Assembly: GCF_003362755.1 (NCBI RefSeq)
Contig: NZ_QKRA01000005.1
Coordinates: forward strand, 62,001-126,000
Direction of reading: 5' to 3'
DNA from: Marinomonas piezotolerans
GTDB taxonomy: Bacteria; Pseudomonadota; Gammaproteobacteria; Pseudomonadales; Marinomonadaceae
Length of the DNA stretch: 64,000 bases
In this document: positions 10,268 through 18,453 of the stretch, piece after piece
Numbering within the stretch: the stretch's first letter is position 1
How the letters are laid out: the number at the start of each line of letters is the position of its first letter
Translations under genes and position numbers: made by a program
Notes under the pieces: generated by a model
What the model was told of the DNA's origin: nothing
Database searches by the model: none
The model's input: only the letters and a program-made list of their open reading frames with translations

Positions 10268-11029
10268 ATGTCCAAACACTTTCAATTTCAACAGATTGGC
10301 ATTGTCCACTCATGCTATAAAGAGAAATTCGGCATCCCTCGCCAACCAGGTTTGGTAACCGAATCTTCCGCGGCGATTGAACTACTACCTCCTTACAATA
10401 GAGCTGATACATTAGACGGGTTGGAAGGTTTCTCACATATCTGGGTGCATTTCGTTTTTCACCAGTGCATACAAGAAAACTGGAAAGCCAAAGTTCGCCC
10501 TCCTAGACTTGGAGGTAAAAAAAAAGTTGGAGTCTTCGCGTCTCGAGCAACCCACCGCCCCAATCCAATCGGGCTGTCTGTGGTAGCTTTAAATGGCATT
10601 CGTATTGAAGGAAAACGCGTATTTATTGACATACTGGGAATCGACCTACTTGATCAAACACCTGTGCTGGACATCAAACCCTACCTTCCTTATGCCGATT
10701 CACTACCGAATGCCACTGGCGGCTTTGCTCCAACTCCCGCACCACTTAAGCCAGTACACTTCACAGAACTCGCACAAAACCGAATCAACGTCTATAAAGA
10801 ACAATACCATCGAGATTTACGACCACTCATTGAGCAGGTTATAGGGCAAGACCCACGTCCTTCATATCTAATATCTAAGCTAGACAAGAAGCATGGGAAC
10901 AAACTTTGGAATACAAATGTTATTTGGACGGCAAAAAAAGATGGCCTATGGATAACCGATATAGAATTCCCAGAAGAGGTAAACAATGAACAAGTCAAAA
11001 ATGCTCAGCGCTTACAAGACTGTGAATAA
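10268..11029 (+). CDS. trmO: tRNA (N6-threonylcarbamoyladenosine37-N6)-methyltransferase TrmO
   Basis: A 253-residue protein of the TsaA/TrmO family, which methylates the t6A37 base of some tRNAs for threonine codons. The opening FQQIGIVHSCYKEKFGIPRQPGL and the signature ASRATHRPNPIGLSVV (about residues 95-110) are diagnostic. The family's DIKPYLPYADS block follows. The C-terminal extension matches the long, two-domain form found in gammaproteobacteria. It is divergent from proA. Its last 44 bases overlap the next small gene. Confidence 0.93.
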   Translation: MSKHFQFQQIGIVHSCYKEKFGIPRQPGLVTESSAAIELLPPYNRADTLDGLEGFSHIWVHFVFHQCIQENWKAKVRPPRLGGKKKVGVFASRATHRPNPIGLSVVALNGIRIEGKRVFIDILGIDLLDQTPVLDIKPYLPYADSLPNATGGFAPTPAPLKPVHFTELAQNRINVYKEQYHRDLRPLIEQVIGQDPRPSYLISKLDKKHGNKLWNTNVIWTAKKDGLWITDIEFPEEVNNEQVKNAQRLQDCE

Positions 11030-11246
11030 CTTATCAAAAGAGTCCAAAACAATTGATGAAAACGTCTCAAACAAACATCAACTGTATCGCTCTGAATACG
11101 ACGAAAAACTGATAAAAGAGTACCATTTCGCGAAGTTTAGGAAGAATTTAGACCAAATTCAGAACAATAAAGCACTAGCTGAATTGCTTGAAAAAGAGCA
11201 TTGGTCTGACGAAGACATCAAAACCTTATTGGCAGCGATGCGTTAA
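10986..11246 (+). CDS. Small hypothetical protein overlapping the end of trmO
   Basis: An 86-residue charged, helical-looking protein (many Lys and Glu, no Cys) that I do not recognise. I think it is real because an AAGAGG ribosome-binding site stands seven bases before the ATG and the frame is open for its full length with ordinary codon use. It overlaps trmO by 44 bases in another frame, so the two are probably cotranslated. The C-terminal part (EYHFAKFRKNLDQIQNNKALAE then a short acidic tail) reads as two helices. No signal peptide or membrane segment is present. Confidence 0.6.
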   Translation: MNKSKMLSAYKTVNNLSKESKTIDENVSNKHQLYRSEYDEKLIKEYHFAKFRKNLDQIQNNKALAELLEKEHWSDEDIKTLLAAMR

Positions 11247-11321
11247 ATATCGATCTATACCCACATTTATCCACATCTTCTGTGCATAGTTTATTTGTCA
11301 ATCGAAGTCTTACAAAAACGC

Positions 11322-11349
11322 AAAAAAAAGCGGACCCATAGGGTCCGCT
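11322..11349 (-). terminator. Rho-independent terminator after rpsA
   Basis: On the minus strand a nine-base stem, AGCGGACCC with GGGTCCGCT, closes a three-base loop and runs into eight T residues. It lies 28 bases past the rpsA stop. On the plus strand there is no comparable T run, so it serves rpsA. Confidence 0.9.
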
Positions 11350-11376
11350 CTTGTTAAACATAATTCTAAATTAGAA

Positions 11377-13059
11377 TTAGTTTTGGTTCTCAAGTTGAGC
11401 CTTGATTAGGTCACCGATTGTAGTCGGACCACTCGCTTCACTTTGCTGCTTCTCAGAGTGAGACTTGATAGCCGCTTTCTCTTCAGAAACATCTTTTGCC
11501 TTAATAGACACAGCGATTGTACGAGCTTTACGATCAACGTTTGTGATCGCAACTTCAACAGATTCACCTTGCTTAAGAACGGTAGAAGCATCTTCTACAC
11601 GATCACGACTGATCTCTGAAACTTTTAAGTAAGCTTCAACACCTTCAGCCAGAACCACAACAGCACCTTTGGCATCTACTTCACCGATAGTACCAGTAAC
11701 GATTGCGCCTTTGTCGTTTTCAGCAACGTATGCAACGAAAGGATCTTGCTCTAGTTGTTTAACACCTAGAGAGATACGCTCGCGCTCAGCATCGATAGAA
11801 AGAACAACTGTTTCTAACACGTCACCTTTCTTGTACTTACGTACAGCTTCTTCACCTGCTTCATCCCAAGATAGGTCTGATAAGTGAACAAGACCGTCGA
11901 TACCACCGTCAAGACCAATGAACACACCAAAGTCAGTGATAGACTTGATTGCACCAGAAATCTTGTCGTTTTTGTTGAATGAAGTAGCGAACTCTTCCCA
12001 TGGGTTTGGAGTGCACTGCTTGATACCTAGAGAAATACGACGACGCTCTTCGTCGATGTCAAGGATCATAACTTCTACTTCATCACCGATCTGAACAACT
12101 TTAGATGGGTGGATGTTTTTGTTAGTCCAATCCATTTCAGAAACGTGAACAAGACCTTCTACGCCTTCTTCAAGCTCTGCAAAGCAACCGTAATCCGTTA
12201 GGTTCGTTACACGTGCAGTAACTTTAGTACCTTCTGGGTAACGAGCTTTGATTGCAACCCATGGATCTTCGCCAAGCTGCTTAAGACCTAGAGAAACACG
12301 GTTGCGCTCACGGTCAAATTTAAGAACTTTAACGTCGATCTCATCACCTACAGCGATGATTTCGCTTGGGTGCTTGATACGCTTCCAAGACATGTCAGTG
12401 ATGTGTAGAAGACCATCAACACCACCCAAGTCAACGAACGCACCGTAATCAGTAAGGTTCTTAACGATACCTTTAACTTCTTGACCCTCTTCAAGGTTAG
12501 CAAGAAGTGTTTCACGCTCAGCGCTGTTAGTCGCTTCCATAACGGCACGACGAGATACAACAACGTTGTTACGTTTCTGATCAAGCTTGATAAGTTTGAA
12601 CTCAAGTTCAACACCTTCAAGGTGAGACGTGTCACGGATAGGACGAACATCCACCAAAGAACCTGGCAAGAAAGCACGGATGTTAGCGATATCCACAGTG
12701 AAGCCACCTTTGACTTTACCGTTGATGACACCCTTAACGATTTCACCTTCTTCGTAGGCTTTTTCAAGTACAGCCCATGTTTCAGCGCGCTTAGCTTTCT
12801 CACGAGAAAGTTTAGTTTCACCGAAACCGTCTTCTACCGCATCAAGAGCTACTTTAACTTCGTCGCCGATGTTAAGAGTGAATTCGCCGCTCTCAGATAG
12901 GAATTGAGAACGAGGGATAACGCCTTCAGATTTTAGACCTGCATGAACAGTTACCCAATCGCTGTCGATATCGACAACTAGACCAGTAACAATCGAGCCT
13001 GGAGCCATTTCTACGGTTTTAAGGCTTTCTTCAAACAGTTCTGCGAAGCTTTGAGTCAT
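11377..13059 (-). CDS. rpsA: 30S ribosomal protein S1
   Basis: A 560-residue protein with six S1 RNA-binding repeats; the third to sixth are easily seen as [18 protein letters not shown], its two close copies, and weaker C-terminal ones. S1 brings mRNA to the 30S subunit. The open frame extends 16 codons upstream, but the ATG at 13059 ([12 protein letters not shown]) matches the known S1 N-terminus and has AGGA eight bases before it. It is followed by a strong terminator. There is no ihfB gene after it, unlike E. coli and Pseudomonas. Confidence 0.97.
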   Translation of the reverse strand: MTQSFAELFEESLKTVEMAPGSIVTGLVVDIDSDWVTVHAGLKSEGVIPRSQFLSESGEFTLNIGDEVKVALDAVEDGFGETKLSREKAKRAETWAVLEKAYEEGEIVKGVINGKVKGGFTVDIANIRAFLPGSLVDVRPIRDTSHLEGVELEFKLIKLDQKRNNVVVSRRAVMEATNSAERETLLANLEEGQEVKGIVKNLTDYGAFVDLGGVDGLLHITDMSWKRIKHPSEIIAVGDEIDVKVLKFDRERNRVSLGLKQLGEDPWVAIKARYPEGTKVTARVTNLTDYGCFAELEEGVEGLVHVSEMDWTNKNIHPSKVVQIGDEVEVMILDIDEERRRISLGIKQCTPNPWEEFATSFNKNDKISGAIKSITDFGVFIGLDGGIDGLVHLSDLSWDEAGEEAVRKYKKGDVLETVVLSIDAERERISLGVKQLEQDPFVAYVAENDKGAIVTGTIGEVDAKGAVVVLAEGVEAYLKVSEISRDRVEDASTVLKQGESVEVAITNVDRKARTIAVSIKAKDVSEEKAAIKSHSEKQQSEASGPTTIGDLIKAQLENQN

Positions 13060-13098
13060 TGTGATTCCTATATATACGGAACAAATAAATGCTCCCTG

Positions 13099-13210
13099 CC
13101 ACATCACCAGCTATATGTGGGGTTAATTTACATTGAATGCGACGATGGTGGTTGCTGGTCCCAAGGTCGACTTATCCTTACTATTTTAGCACATTATTTG
13201 AGTACAAAAA
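13099..13210 (-). promoter_or_regulatory. Candidate rpsA promoter and leader hairpin
   Basis: On the minus strand an extended -10 (TGC then TAAAAT, at 13191-13183) lies in the gap between cmk and rpsA, with only a poor -35 near 13205-13210. Between it and the rpsA start is a hairpin with arms CCACAT and ATGTGG (13099-13120, ten-base loop). S1 represses its own translation through leader structure in E. coli; a similar role here is inference. Confidence 0.45.
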
Positions 13211-13221
13211 TAGATCAAAAC

Positions 13222-13905
13222 CTAAATGTACGATGCTTTAGCCGCTTCCGCCAAAATCATATCAACAACCTGCTCAATAGTAAGCTCAGTGCTATCGATC
13301 ACTAGCGCTCCTGGTGCAGGAACAAGCGGAGCAACTGCACGATTAGCATCGCGCTCATCACGTTCTTTGATCGTCTTAACAAGCTCTTCAAAATCCACTT
13401 CATCGCCTTTTTCCTGCAATTGCAACAATCGGCGCTGAGCACGTTCTTCTGGGCTCGCTGTTAAAAATATTTTGACCGGCGCTTCAGGAAAAACAATTGT
13501 CCCCATGTCCCGACCATCAGCAACAAGACCTGGCATTTGCGCGAATGCACGCTGACGCAATAGTAAGCCTTCTCGCACTTCTGGAATGGCTGCAAGCATA
13601 GACGCCTGATTGCCTACAAATTCGGTGCGAATTGCTTGAGTAACGACCTCACCCTCAAGAATGATCTCGACCTTCTCGTCGCCTTTTTGCTCAAACTGAA
13701 TATCCAGATGCTCTGCTAAAACTTTCAATGCATCCACATCTTCGACAGACATACCATGATGTGACACTGCTAATGCAAGCAGGCGATACAACGCACCACT
13801 ATCAAGCAACTGCCATCCCAGCTTCTCGGCGACTAATTGACTGACAGTGCCCTTACCTGCACCACTTGGGCCATCAATCGTGATAACTGGGGCTTGATTC
13901 AACAT
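13222..13905 (-). CDS. cmk: Cytidylate kinase
   Basis: A 227-residue P-loop kinase that phosphorylates CMP and dCMP. The Walker A motif is [11 protein letters not shown] at residues 13-23. The CMP-binding block LDSGALYR and the lid segment [10 protein letters not shown] are present, as is [13 protein letters not shown], a hallmark of bacterial Cmk. It lies between the tyrA-aroA fusion and rpsA, the classical order. Confidence 0.96.
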   Translation of the reverse strand: MLNQAPVITIDGPSGAGKGTVSQLVAEKLGWQLLDSGALYRLLALAVSHHGMSVEDVDALKVLAEHLDIQFEQKGDEKVEIILEGEVVTQAIRTEFVGNQASMLAAIPEVREGLLLRQRAFAQMPGLVADGRDMGTIVFPEAPVKIFLTASPEERAQRRLLQLQEKGDEVDFEELVKTIKERDERDANRAVAPLVPAPGALVIDSTELTIEQVVDMILAEAAKASYI

Positions 13906-13920
13906 AATTGTTCCTCTTTA

Positions 13921-16122
13921 TTAGATGTGCAAAGAGCTTTTAAGCCCCAACATCACCATAATTTCTTCTAAATTTGGAATTTGGTTTAGTAATTTTTGGC
14001 AGTCTCGAACCGTCCCACCTTGTCGGCACCGAGCGGATAGCAAAAGAAACGCCAAGGCAACTAAATCATTGCCCGCACTATCAAGGTCACCACCTTCTGG
14101 TATCTGTCCATTAATTTGCAACATACCTTTATCCCAACGACAGTCACCGCCGACCTGATTAATGCCGTCAACAATCGCCGACATACGGTCTTCATAAAAA
14201 TATGGCAGTTGTGATACACCAGAAAAAACACTTACTCCTTCTGCATACACAGCCGCTACCGCAAGCTGAGGCAAAACTTCACGAAACTCATAGACTTGCA
14301 AGGCACTCAGAGAAACAGGGGTCAACTTACTAAATGACACCCCTAACACTCGTGCCCCAAACACTCCACTCGGATCATCCATCCAATGAAGACGCACCCC
14401 CATCTTAGCCAGAAGATCAAACAGCGACTGCATCCGTCCAATTGATGAAACCCCATACAGCCTTATCGAAGACCCTGGCAAGAGGGCTGCCAAAAGGACA
14501 TTCCATACCACTTGCTGTAGATCTGCAGGCAACTCAAATTGAGCACCGCACAAATTATTGGACTGGACCTTTAACAATTGATCTCCAGATATTGAGACAC
14601 CGAATGCCTCAAATAGTGCGCGCATTTTAGCGTCTAGCGGAAAATGTGTTTTGAATTCACTTACTTCTTCCGCAAACAGGCTCAGTAAAATAGCAGAAGA
14701 TATTAAACGTGATGAAGGCTCACCAGGTAATTCGCCGCCTACAGATTTGATATCAGCGGGAGTAACCCTAAATGGCAAACAGCCTGCCGCGGCAGAAGAT
14801 ACGCTCGCACCAGATAAATTCATCAGAGAAAGCAAATGAGTAAAAGGCGTATTCAATAAAACACCCTCACCAATAACCTCTACCGAAAAATCTTGGCCAG
14901 CAAGTATAGGCAGCAATAAATACAAACTTGTTGCAGAATCATGAACGTTTATCGGTGCAATAGGCGCTCTTAACCCTTTACGGCCGACTCCGTGAACACG
15001 TACCGTGCCATGTCCGAACTCTTCAATAACAACGCCCATATCACGCAAAGCCTGCATAGTCACCTTCACATCACCAACAAGGTCAACATTCGCAAGCTCA
15101 CTAACACCGTCTGAAAGAGCGCCCATTATAAGCGCTCTATGTGATAACGATTTATCACCAATCAAGGTTATCTGCCCCTGAACTGATGAAGCAGGGGCAA
15201 CCGCGATAGAAACCTGTTTTTCTTGCGCTTGCCCCAACGTTCTTTGTTCAAGTAGCCGTAAAAAATGATCTCGTGCAGACTTAGCACGAGTAAAAACCCC
15301 ATACATGGATGCGCCATCTGATTCCTCGATGGCCTTACGCATATCCGCTAGTCGGTCAGTAAATAAGTCTAGTGTCGCCAGTGTAGCGTCTTTATTTGCC
15401 AAGAAAACATCACGCCACATAGTGGGGTCACTAGAAGCAATACGTGTAAAATCGCGGAAGCCGCCTGCCGCAAAACGAAAAATATCTTGACTCCGATCAG
15501 CATTGGCTAACGCATCAACTAACGTATAAGCCAATAAATGAGGTAAGTGGCTTGAGGCGGCAAGTACATGGTCGTGGTGCTCAACGTCCATACTTACTAC
15601 ATCGGCCCCAACCGCCCGCCACAATCGATGCAGTCGGTCTAGCAAATCAGGATCGGAATAAGGTAAAGGAGTCACGATAGCCATATGCTTTTCAAACAAC
15701 CGAGGGTTCGCTGCTAGCACACCACTTTTTTCTGCCCCTGCAATAGGGTGACCGGGAATAAAGTTTGCGGGAACCTCTCCAAACACCGCAGCAGCAGCTG
15801 CCACAACACTTCCTTTCGTTGAGCCCACATCCGTTAGCAGCGTATCTTCTCGCAAGTAAGGTTTTATTTCAGAAAGCACTGATTCCATAGCCCGCACAGG
15901 CGTTGCTAAGATAATAATGTCCATCTTCTGAATAGTTTCACCATCCAGCTGAGCAGGATAATCAATAACGCCGGCAGACACTCCCAGTGTAAGCTCGCCT
16001 GACCGCCTATCTGCGCCATATAATGTAGCCAGACCATTCTGCTTTAAACTCTTTGCAAAAGATCCACCAATCATGCCTAACCCAACGATCAGTACATTAC
16101 CAAACTCTTTATTATCTTGCAT
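13921..16122 (-). CDS. Fused prephenate dehydrogenase / EPSP synthase-like protein; the AroA domain looks inactive
   Basis: A 733-residue fusion. Residues 1-295 form a TyrA domain with NAD loop GLGMIGGS (14-21), HPIAGAEKSG (125-134) and SHLPH, all apparently intact, for prephenate to 4-hydroxyphenylpyruvate. Residues about 305-733 have the EPSP synthase fold, which joins phosphoenolpyruvate to shikimate-3-phosphate. The first motif GDKSLSHR (322-329) is kept. By-eye alignment with E. coli AroA shows most other active-site residues replaced: N94, G96, R100, R124, Q171, K340, R386 and K411 correspond to D395, A397, Y401, T425, R472, F642, L687 and N713. The frame is open throughout, so this is not a decayed pseudogene. 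I expect an active TyrA and a non-catalytic or altered AroA half. Confidence 0.9.
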   Translation of the reverse strand: MQDNKEFGNVLIVGLGMIGGSFAKSLKQNGLATLYGADRRSGELTLGVSAGVIDYPAQLDGETIQKMDIIILATPVRAMESVLSEIKPYLREDTLLTDVGSTKGSVVAAAAAVFGEVPANFIPGHPIAGAEKSGVLAANPRLFEKHMAIVTPLPYSDPDLLDRLHRLWRAVGADVVSMDVEHHDHVLAASSHLPHLLAYTLVDALANADRSQDIFRFAAGGFRDFTRIASSDPTMWRDVFLANKDATLATLDLFTDRLADMRKAIEESDGASMYGVFTRAKSARDHFLRLLEQRTLGQAQEKQVSIAVAPASSVQGQITLIGDKSLSHRALIMGALSDGVSELANVDLVGDVKVTMQALRDMGVVIEEFGHGTVRVHGVGRKGLRAPIAPINVHDSATSLYLLLPILAGQDFSVEVIGEGVLLNTPFTHLLSLMNLSGASVSSAAAGCLPFRVTPADIKSVGGELPGEPSSRLISSAILLSLFAEEVSEFKTHFPLDAKMRALFEAFGVSISGDQLLKVQSNNLCGAQFELPADLQQVVWNVLLAALLPGSSIRLYGVSSIGRMQSLFDLLAKMGVRLHWMDDPSGVFGARVLGVSFSKLTPVSLSALQVYEFREVLPQLAVAAVYAEGVSVFSGVSQLPYFYEDRMSAIVDGINQVGGDCRWDKGMLQINGQIPEGGDLDSAGNDLVALAFLLLSARCRQGGTVRDCQKLLNQIPNLEEIMVMLGLKSSLHI

Positions 16123-16157
16123 AAATAACGTCTTTATAATGCATTAGGAATAACGAC

Positions 16158-17279
16158 TTATAATACCGCGATTGGGTACGAGCCAAGCACCTTAACCTCT
16201 GAAGCTCTACCACGAAGCTCCTCTATCACCAGACGGCAACTTTCATCTTCACAATGCCCTACAAAGTCGATATAGAACACGTACCCCCACTTACTGATCA
16301 AAGAAGGACGAGTCTCGAGCCTAGTCATATCAACCCCATGTCGCTCAAATGATTCAAGCAAGTGATAGAGTGCGCCCGGCTCATTCTTAGCACTGACAAG
16401 CAAAGATGTTTTATCTTTGCCACTTGGTGGTACCTTTTCATTCCCAATAATCAAAAAGCGGGTGGTATTATCTGGCTGGTCCTCAATATTGGAAGACACT
16501 ACCGTAAGACTGTATAACTCACTGGCTATGTCACCTGCAATCGCCGCAACAGCTTGACCTCGCTTGCCAGCCTCTTCCGCTAAGCGCGCCCCTTCCGCAT
16601 TAGAACTCACTGCAACACGTTCAACATGCGGCCAGTTTCGATCAAGCCAAGCACGACATTGAGCCAAAGATTGTTGATGCGAATAAATATGAGTGACATC
16701 ATCTGGGTTGATATTTGGTGCAACCAACAAATTGTGATGGATACGAACTTCTACTTCACCACAGATTTTTAGACGTGAGCCACGAAAACTATCTAACGTA
16801 TGATTCACAACACCTTCTGTGGAGTTTTCTACTGGCACAACACCGTAGTTTGCAGACCCAGCCTCCACCTCACGAAACACTTCATCTATCGCAGCCATCG
16901 GCGCACTGATGATTGATTTACCAAAATGCTTTAACGCGGCTTGCTGGGTAAATGTACCCTCTGGCCCCAAAAAAGCAATTCGCATGGGCTTTTCTAAGGC
17001 TAAGCAAGACGCCATTATTTGGCGAAAAATTTTAGCCATTTCCTCGTTATCTAGCGGGCCTTCGTTGCGCTCCATCACCCTACGCAAAACCTGAGCTTCT
17101 CGTTCCGGTCGATAGAAAACAGCAGATTGAGCACCCTGTTCAGCCATTTTTACTTCAGCTACTTGTTCCGCACAGATTGCTCGCTCATTTATAAGAGCTT
17201 GTATCTGCGAGTCCAAGGCATCTATTCGATCACGCAATATCGGGAGTGTTACAGGCGTCTCACTTTTATTTGTTGTCAT
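16158..17279 (-). CDS. pheA: Bifunctional chorismate mutase / prephenate dehydratase (P-protein)
   Basis: A 373-residue protein making phenylpyruvate from chorismate. An AroQ-type chorismate mutase helix bundle occupies about residues 13-90 (LRDRIDALDSQIQALINERA). The dehydratase domain begins at IAFLGPEGTFTQQAA and contains the DNTTRFLII motif. A C-terminal ACT domain with GALYHLLESFERHGVDMTRLE is expected to bind phenylalanine. A GTG at 17300 would add seven residues, but AGGAAGA stands six bases before the ATG at 17279. It follows serC and precedes the tyrA fusion. The hisC2 gene often found between pheA and tyrA is missing. Confidence 0.95.
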   Translation of the reverse strand: MTTNKSETPVTLPILRDRIDALDSQIQALINERAICAEQVAEVKMAEQGAQSAVFYRPEREAQVLRRVMERNEGPLDNEEMAKIFRQIMASCLALEKPMRIAFLGPEGTFTQQAALKHFGKSIISAPMAAIDEVFREVEAGSANYGVVPVENSTEGVVNHTLDSFRGSRLKICGEVEVRIHHNLLVAPNINPDDVTHIYSHQQSLAQCRAWLDRNWPHVERVAVSSNAEGARLAEEAGKRGQAVAAIAGDIASELYSLTVVSSNIEDQPDNTTRFLIIGNEKVPPSGKDKTSLLVSAKNEPGALYHLLESFERHGVDMTRLETRPSLISKWGYVFYIDFVGHCEDESCRLVIEELRGRASEVKVLGSYPIAVL

Positions 17280-17300
17280 GGGATCTCTTCCTACTGCCAC

Positions 17301-18383
17301 TTATCCGTATCGTTTTTCGAATGAGCTCATGAATTCTATTAGCGCTTCAACACCAGACTTCGGCATTGCGTTGTAGATACTTGCACGCATACCTCCAACA
17401 GAACGATGTCCCGCCAAAGTTCGTAGCCCTGCACGCTCAGATTCTTCCAAAAATGTAGCTTCCAATGACGCATCAGCCAGAACGAATGGAACATTCATAC
17501 GTGAACGATATTGCATATCAATTGGGTTGGAATAAAAATCACTTTGATCAATTGCGCTATATAGCAGTTCCGCTTTCTCTATGTTGATCTTCTCCATGGC
17601 TGCCACACCGCCTTGAGCTTCTAGCCACTCAAATACAAGATCAGCCAAGTATATAGCGAAAGTCGGTGGTGTATTGATCATCGAGTCATTCTTAGCGAGG
17701 GTTTCAAACGACCATACAGTTGGCAGCACTGCATTATTACTACGCGCCAAAAGGTCTTTTCGAATGATATTTATAACTACACCGGCGGGGCCAACGTTTT
17801 TCTGTGCGCCAGCATAAATCAAACCATATTTACTCACATCGATCTGCCGAGACAAAATTGTTGACGATAAATCTGCAACAATTGGTAACTCAGTATCAGG
17901 CAACGCATCGAACTCCAAGCCGCCAATTGTCTCATTGGGAGTCACATGCAAGTACGCGGCTTTTTCATCTAACGTAAGCGCATCAAAGTCTGGAACCGTT
18001 GTATAATTTTGCTCTTTACTGGAACCAGACAAAATAACATCTGTATATTTCTTCGCTTCTTTGATCGCCTTTGACGACCAAGCTCCGGTATCGAGGTAGC
18101 AGGCACGGTCAAAGCCATGAGTCAAATTCGCAGGAATTTGCGCAAATAAAGTCGACGCACCACCTTGCGCAAACAAAATTTCGTAATCATCTGGGATGTT
18201 AAGCAAACGGGACAATCGAGCTTTTGCAGACGTCAGAATAGAGACAAATTCATCACTACGATGACTCATTTCCATAACTGACACACCAGCGCCATGCCAA
18301 TCTAGCAATTCTGACTGTGCTTTTTCTAAAACAGCTTCTGGAAGCGCAGCGGGACCAGAACAAAAGTTATAAACTCGGCTCAT
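17301..18383 (-). CDS. serC: Phosphoserine aminotransferase SerC
   Basis: A 360-residue class V aminotransferase for serine and pyridoxal phosphate synthesis. It opens with the typical YNFCSGPAALPEAVLEKAQ. The PLP lysine is Lys195 in YAGAQKNVGPAG, and FAQGGASTLFAQIP is the PLP phosphate loop. The C-terminal GHRSVGGMRASIYNAMP is characteristic. It lies between gyrA (with a terminator between) and pheA, the order known from Pseudomonas. Confidence 0.96.
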   Translation of the reverse strand: MSRVYNFCSGPAALPEAVLEKAQSELLDWHGAGVSVMEMSHRSDEFVSILTSAKARLSRLLNIPDDYEILFAQGGASTLFAQIPANLTHGFDRACYLDTGAWSSKAIKEAKKYTDVILSGSSKEQNYTTVPDFDALTLDEKAAYLHVTPNETIGGLEFDALPDTELPIVADLSSTILSRQIDVSKYGLIYAGAQKNVGPAGVVINIIRKDLLARSNNAVLPTVWSFETLAKNDSMINTPPTFAIYLADLVFEWLEAQGGVAAMEKINIEKAELLYSAIDQSDFYSNPIDMQYRSRMNVPFVLADASLEATFLEESERAGLRTLAGHRSVGGMRASIYNAMPKSGVEALIEFMSSFEKRYG

Positions 18384-18418
18384 TCTGCCTAAATCCTCAA
18401 TAGATAGGTATCTCTATA

Positions 18419-18445
18419 CAAAAGAAGGCGCACTCAAGGTGCGCC
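18419..18445 (-). terminator. Rho-independent terminator after gyrA
   Basis: On the minus strand a seven-base stem, GGCGCAC with GTGCGCC, encloses a five-base loop and is followed by TTCTTTTG. It sits in the 70-base gap between gyrA and serC, so serC probably has its own promoter in addition to any read-through. Confidence 0.75.
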
Positions 18446-18453
18446 ATGGAACT

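Noticed and set aside
11267-11275. TTATCCACA, a perfect DnaA box after the small gene next to trmO
   Set aside because: A single box without a cluster, AT-rich unwinding zone or dnaA/dnaN nearby; single boxes occur by chance or as titration sites.
12481-12900. 139-codon plus-strand frame inside rpsA
   Set aside because: A shadow of the strongly biased rpsA codons on the opposite strand.
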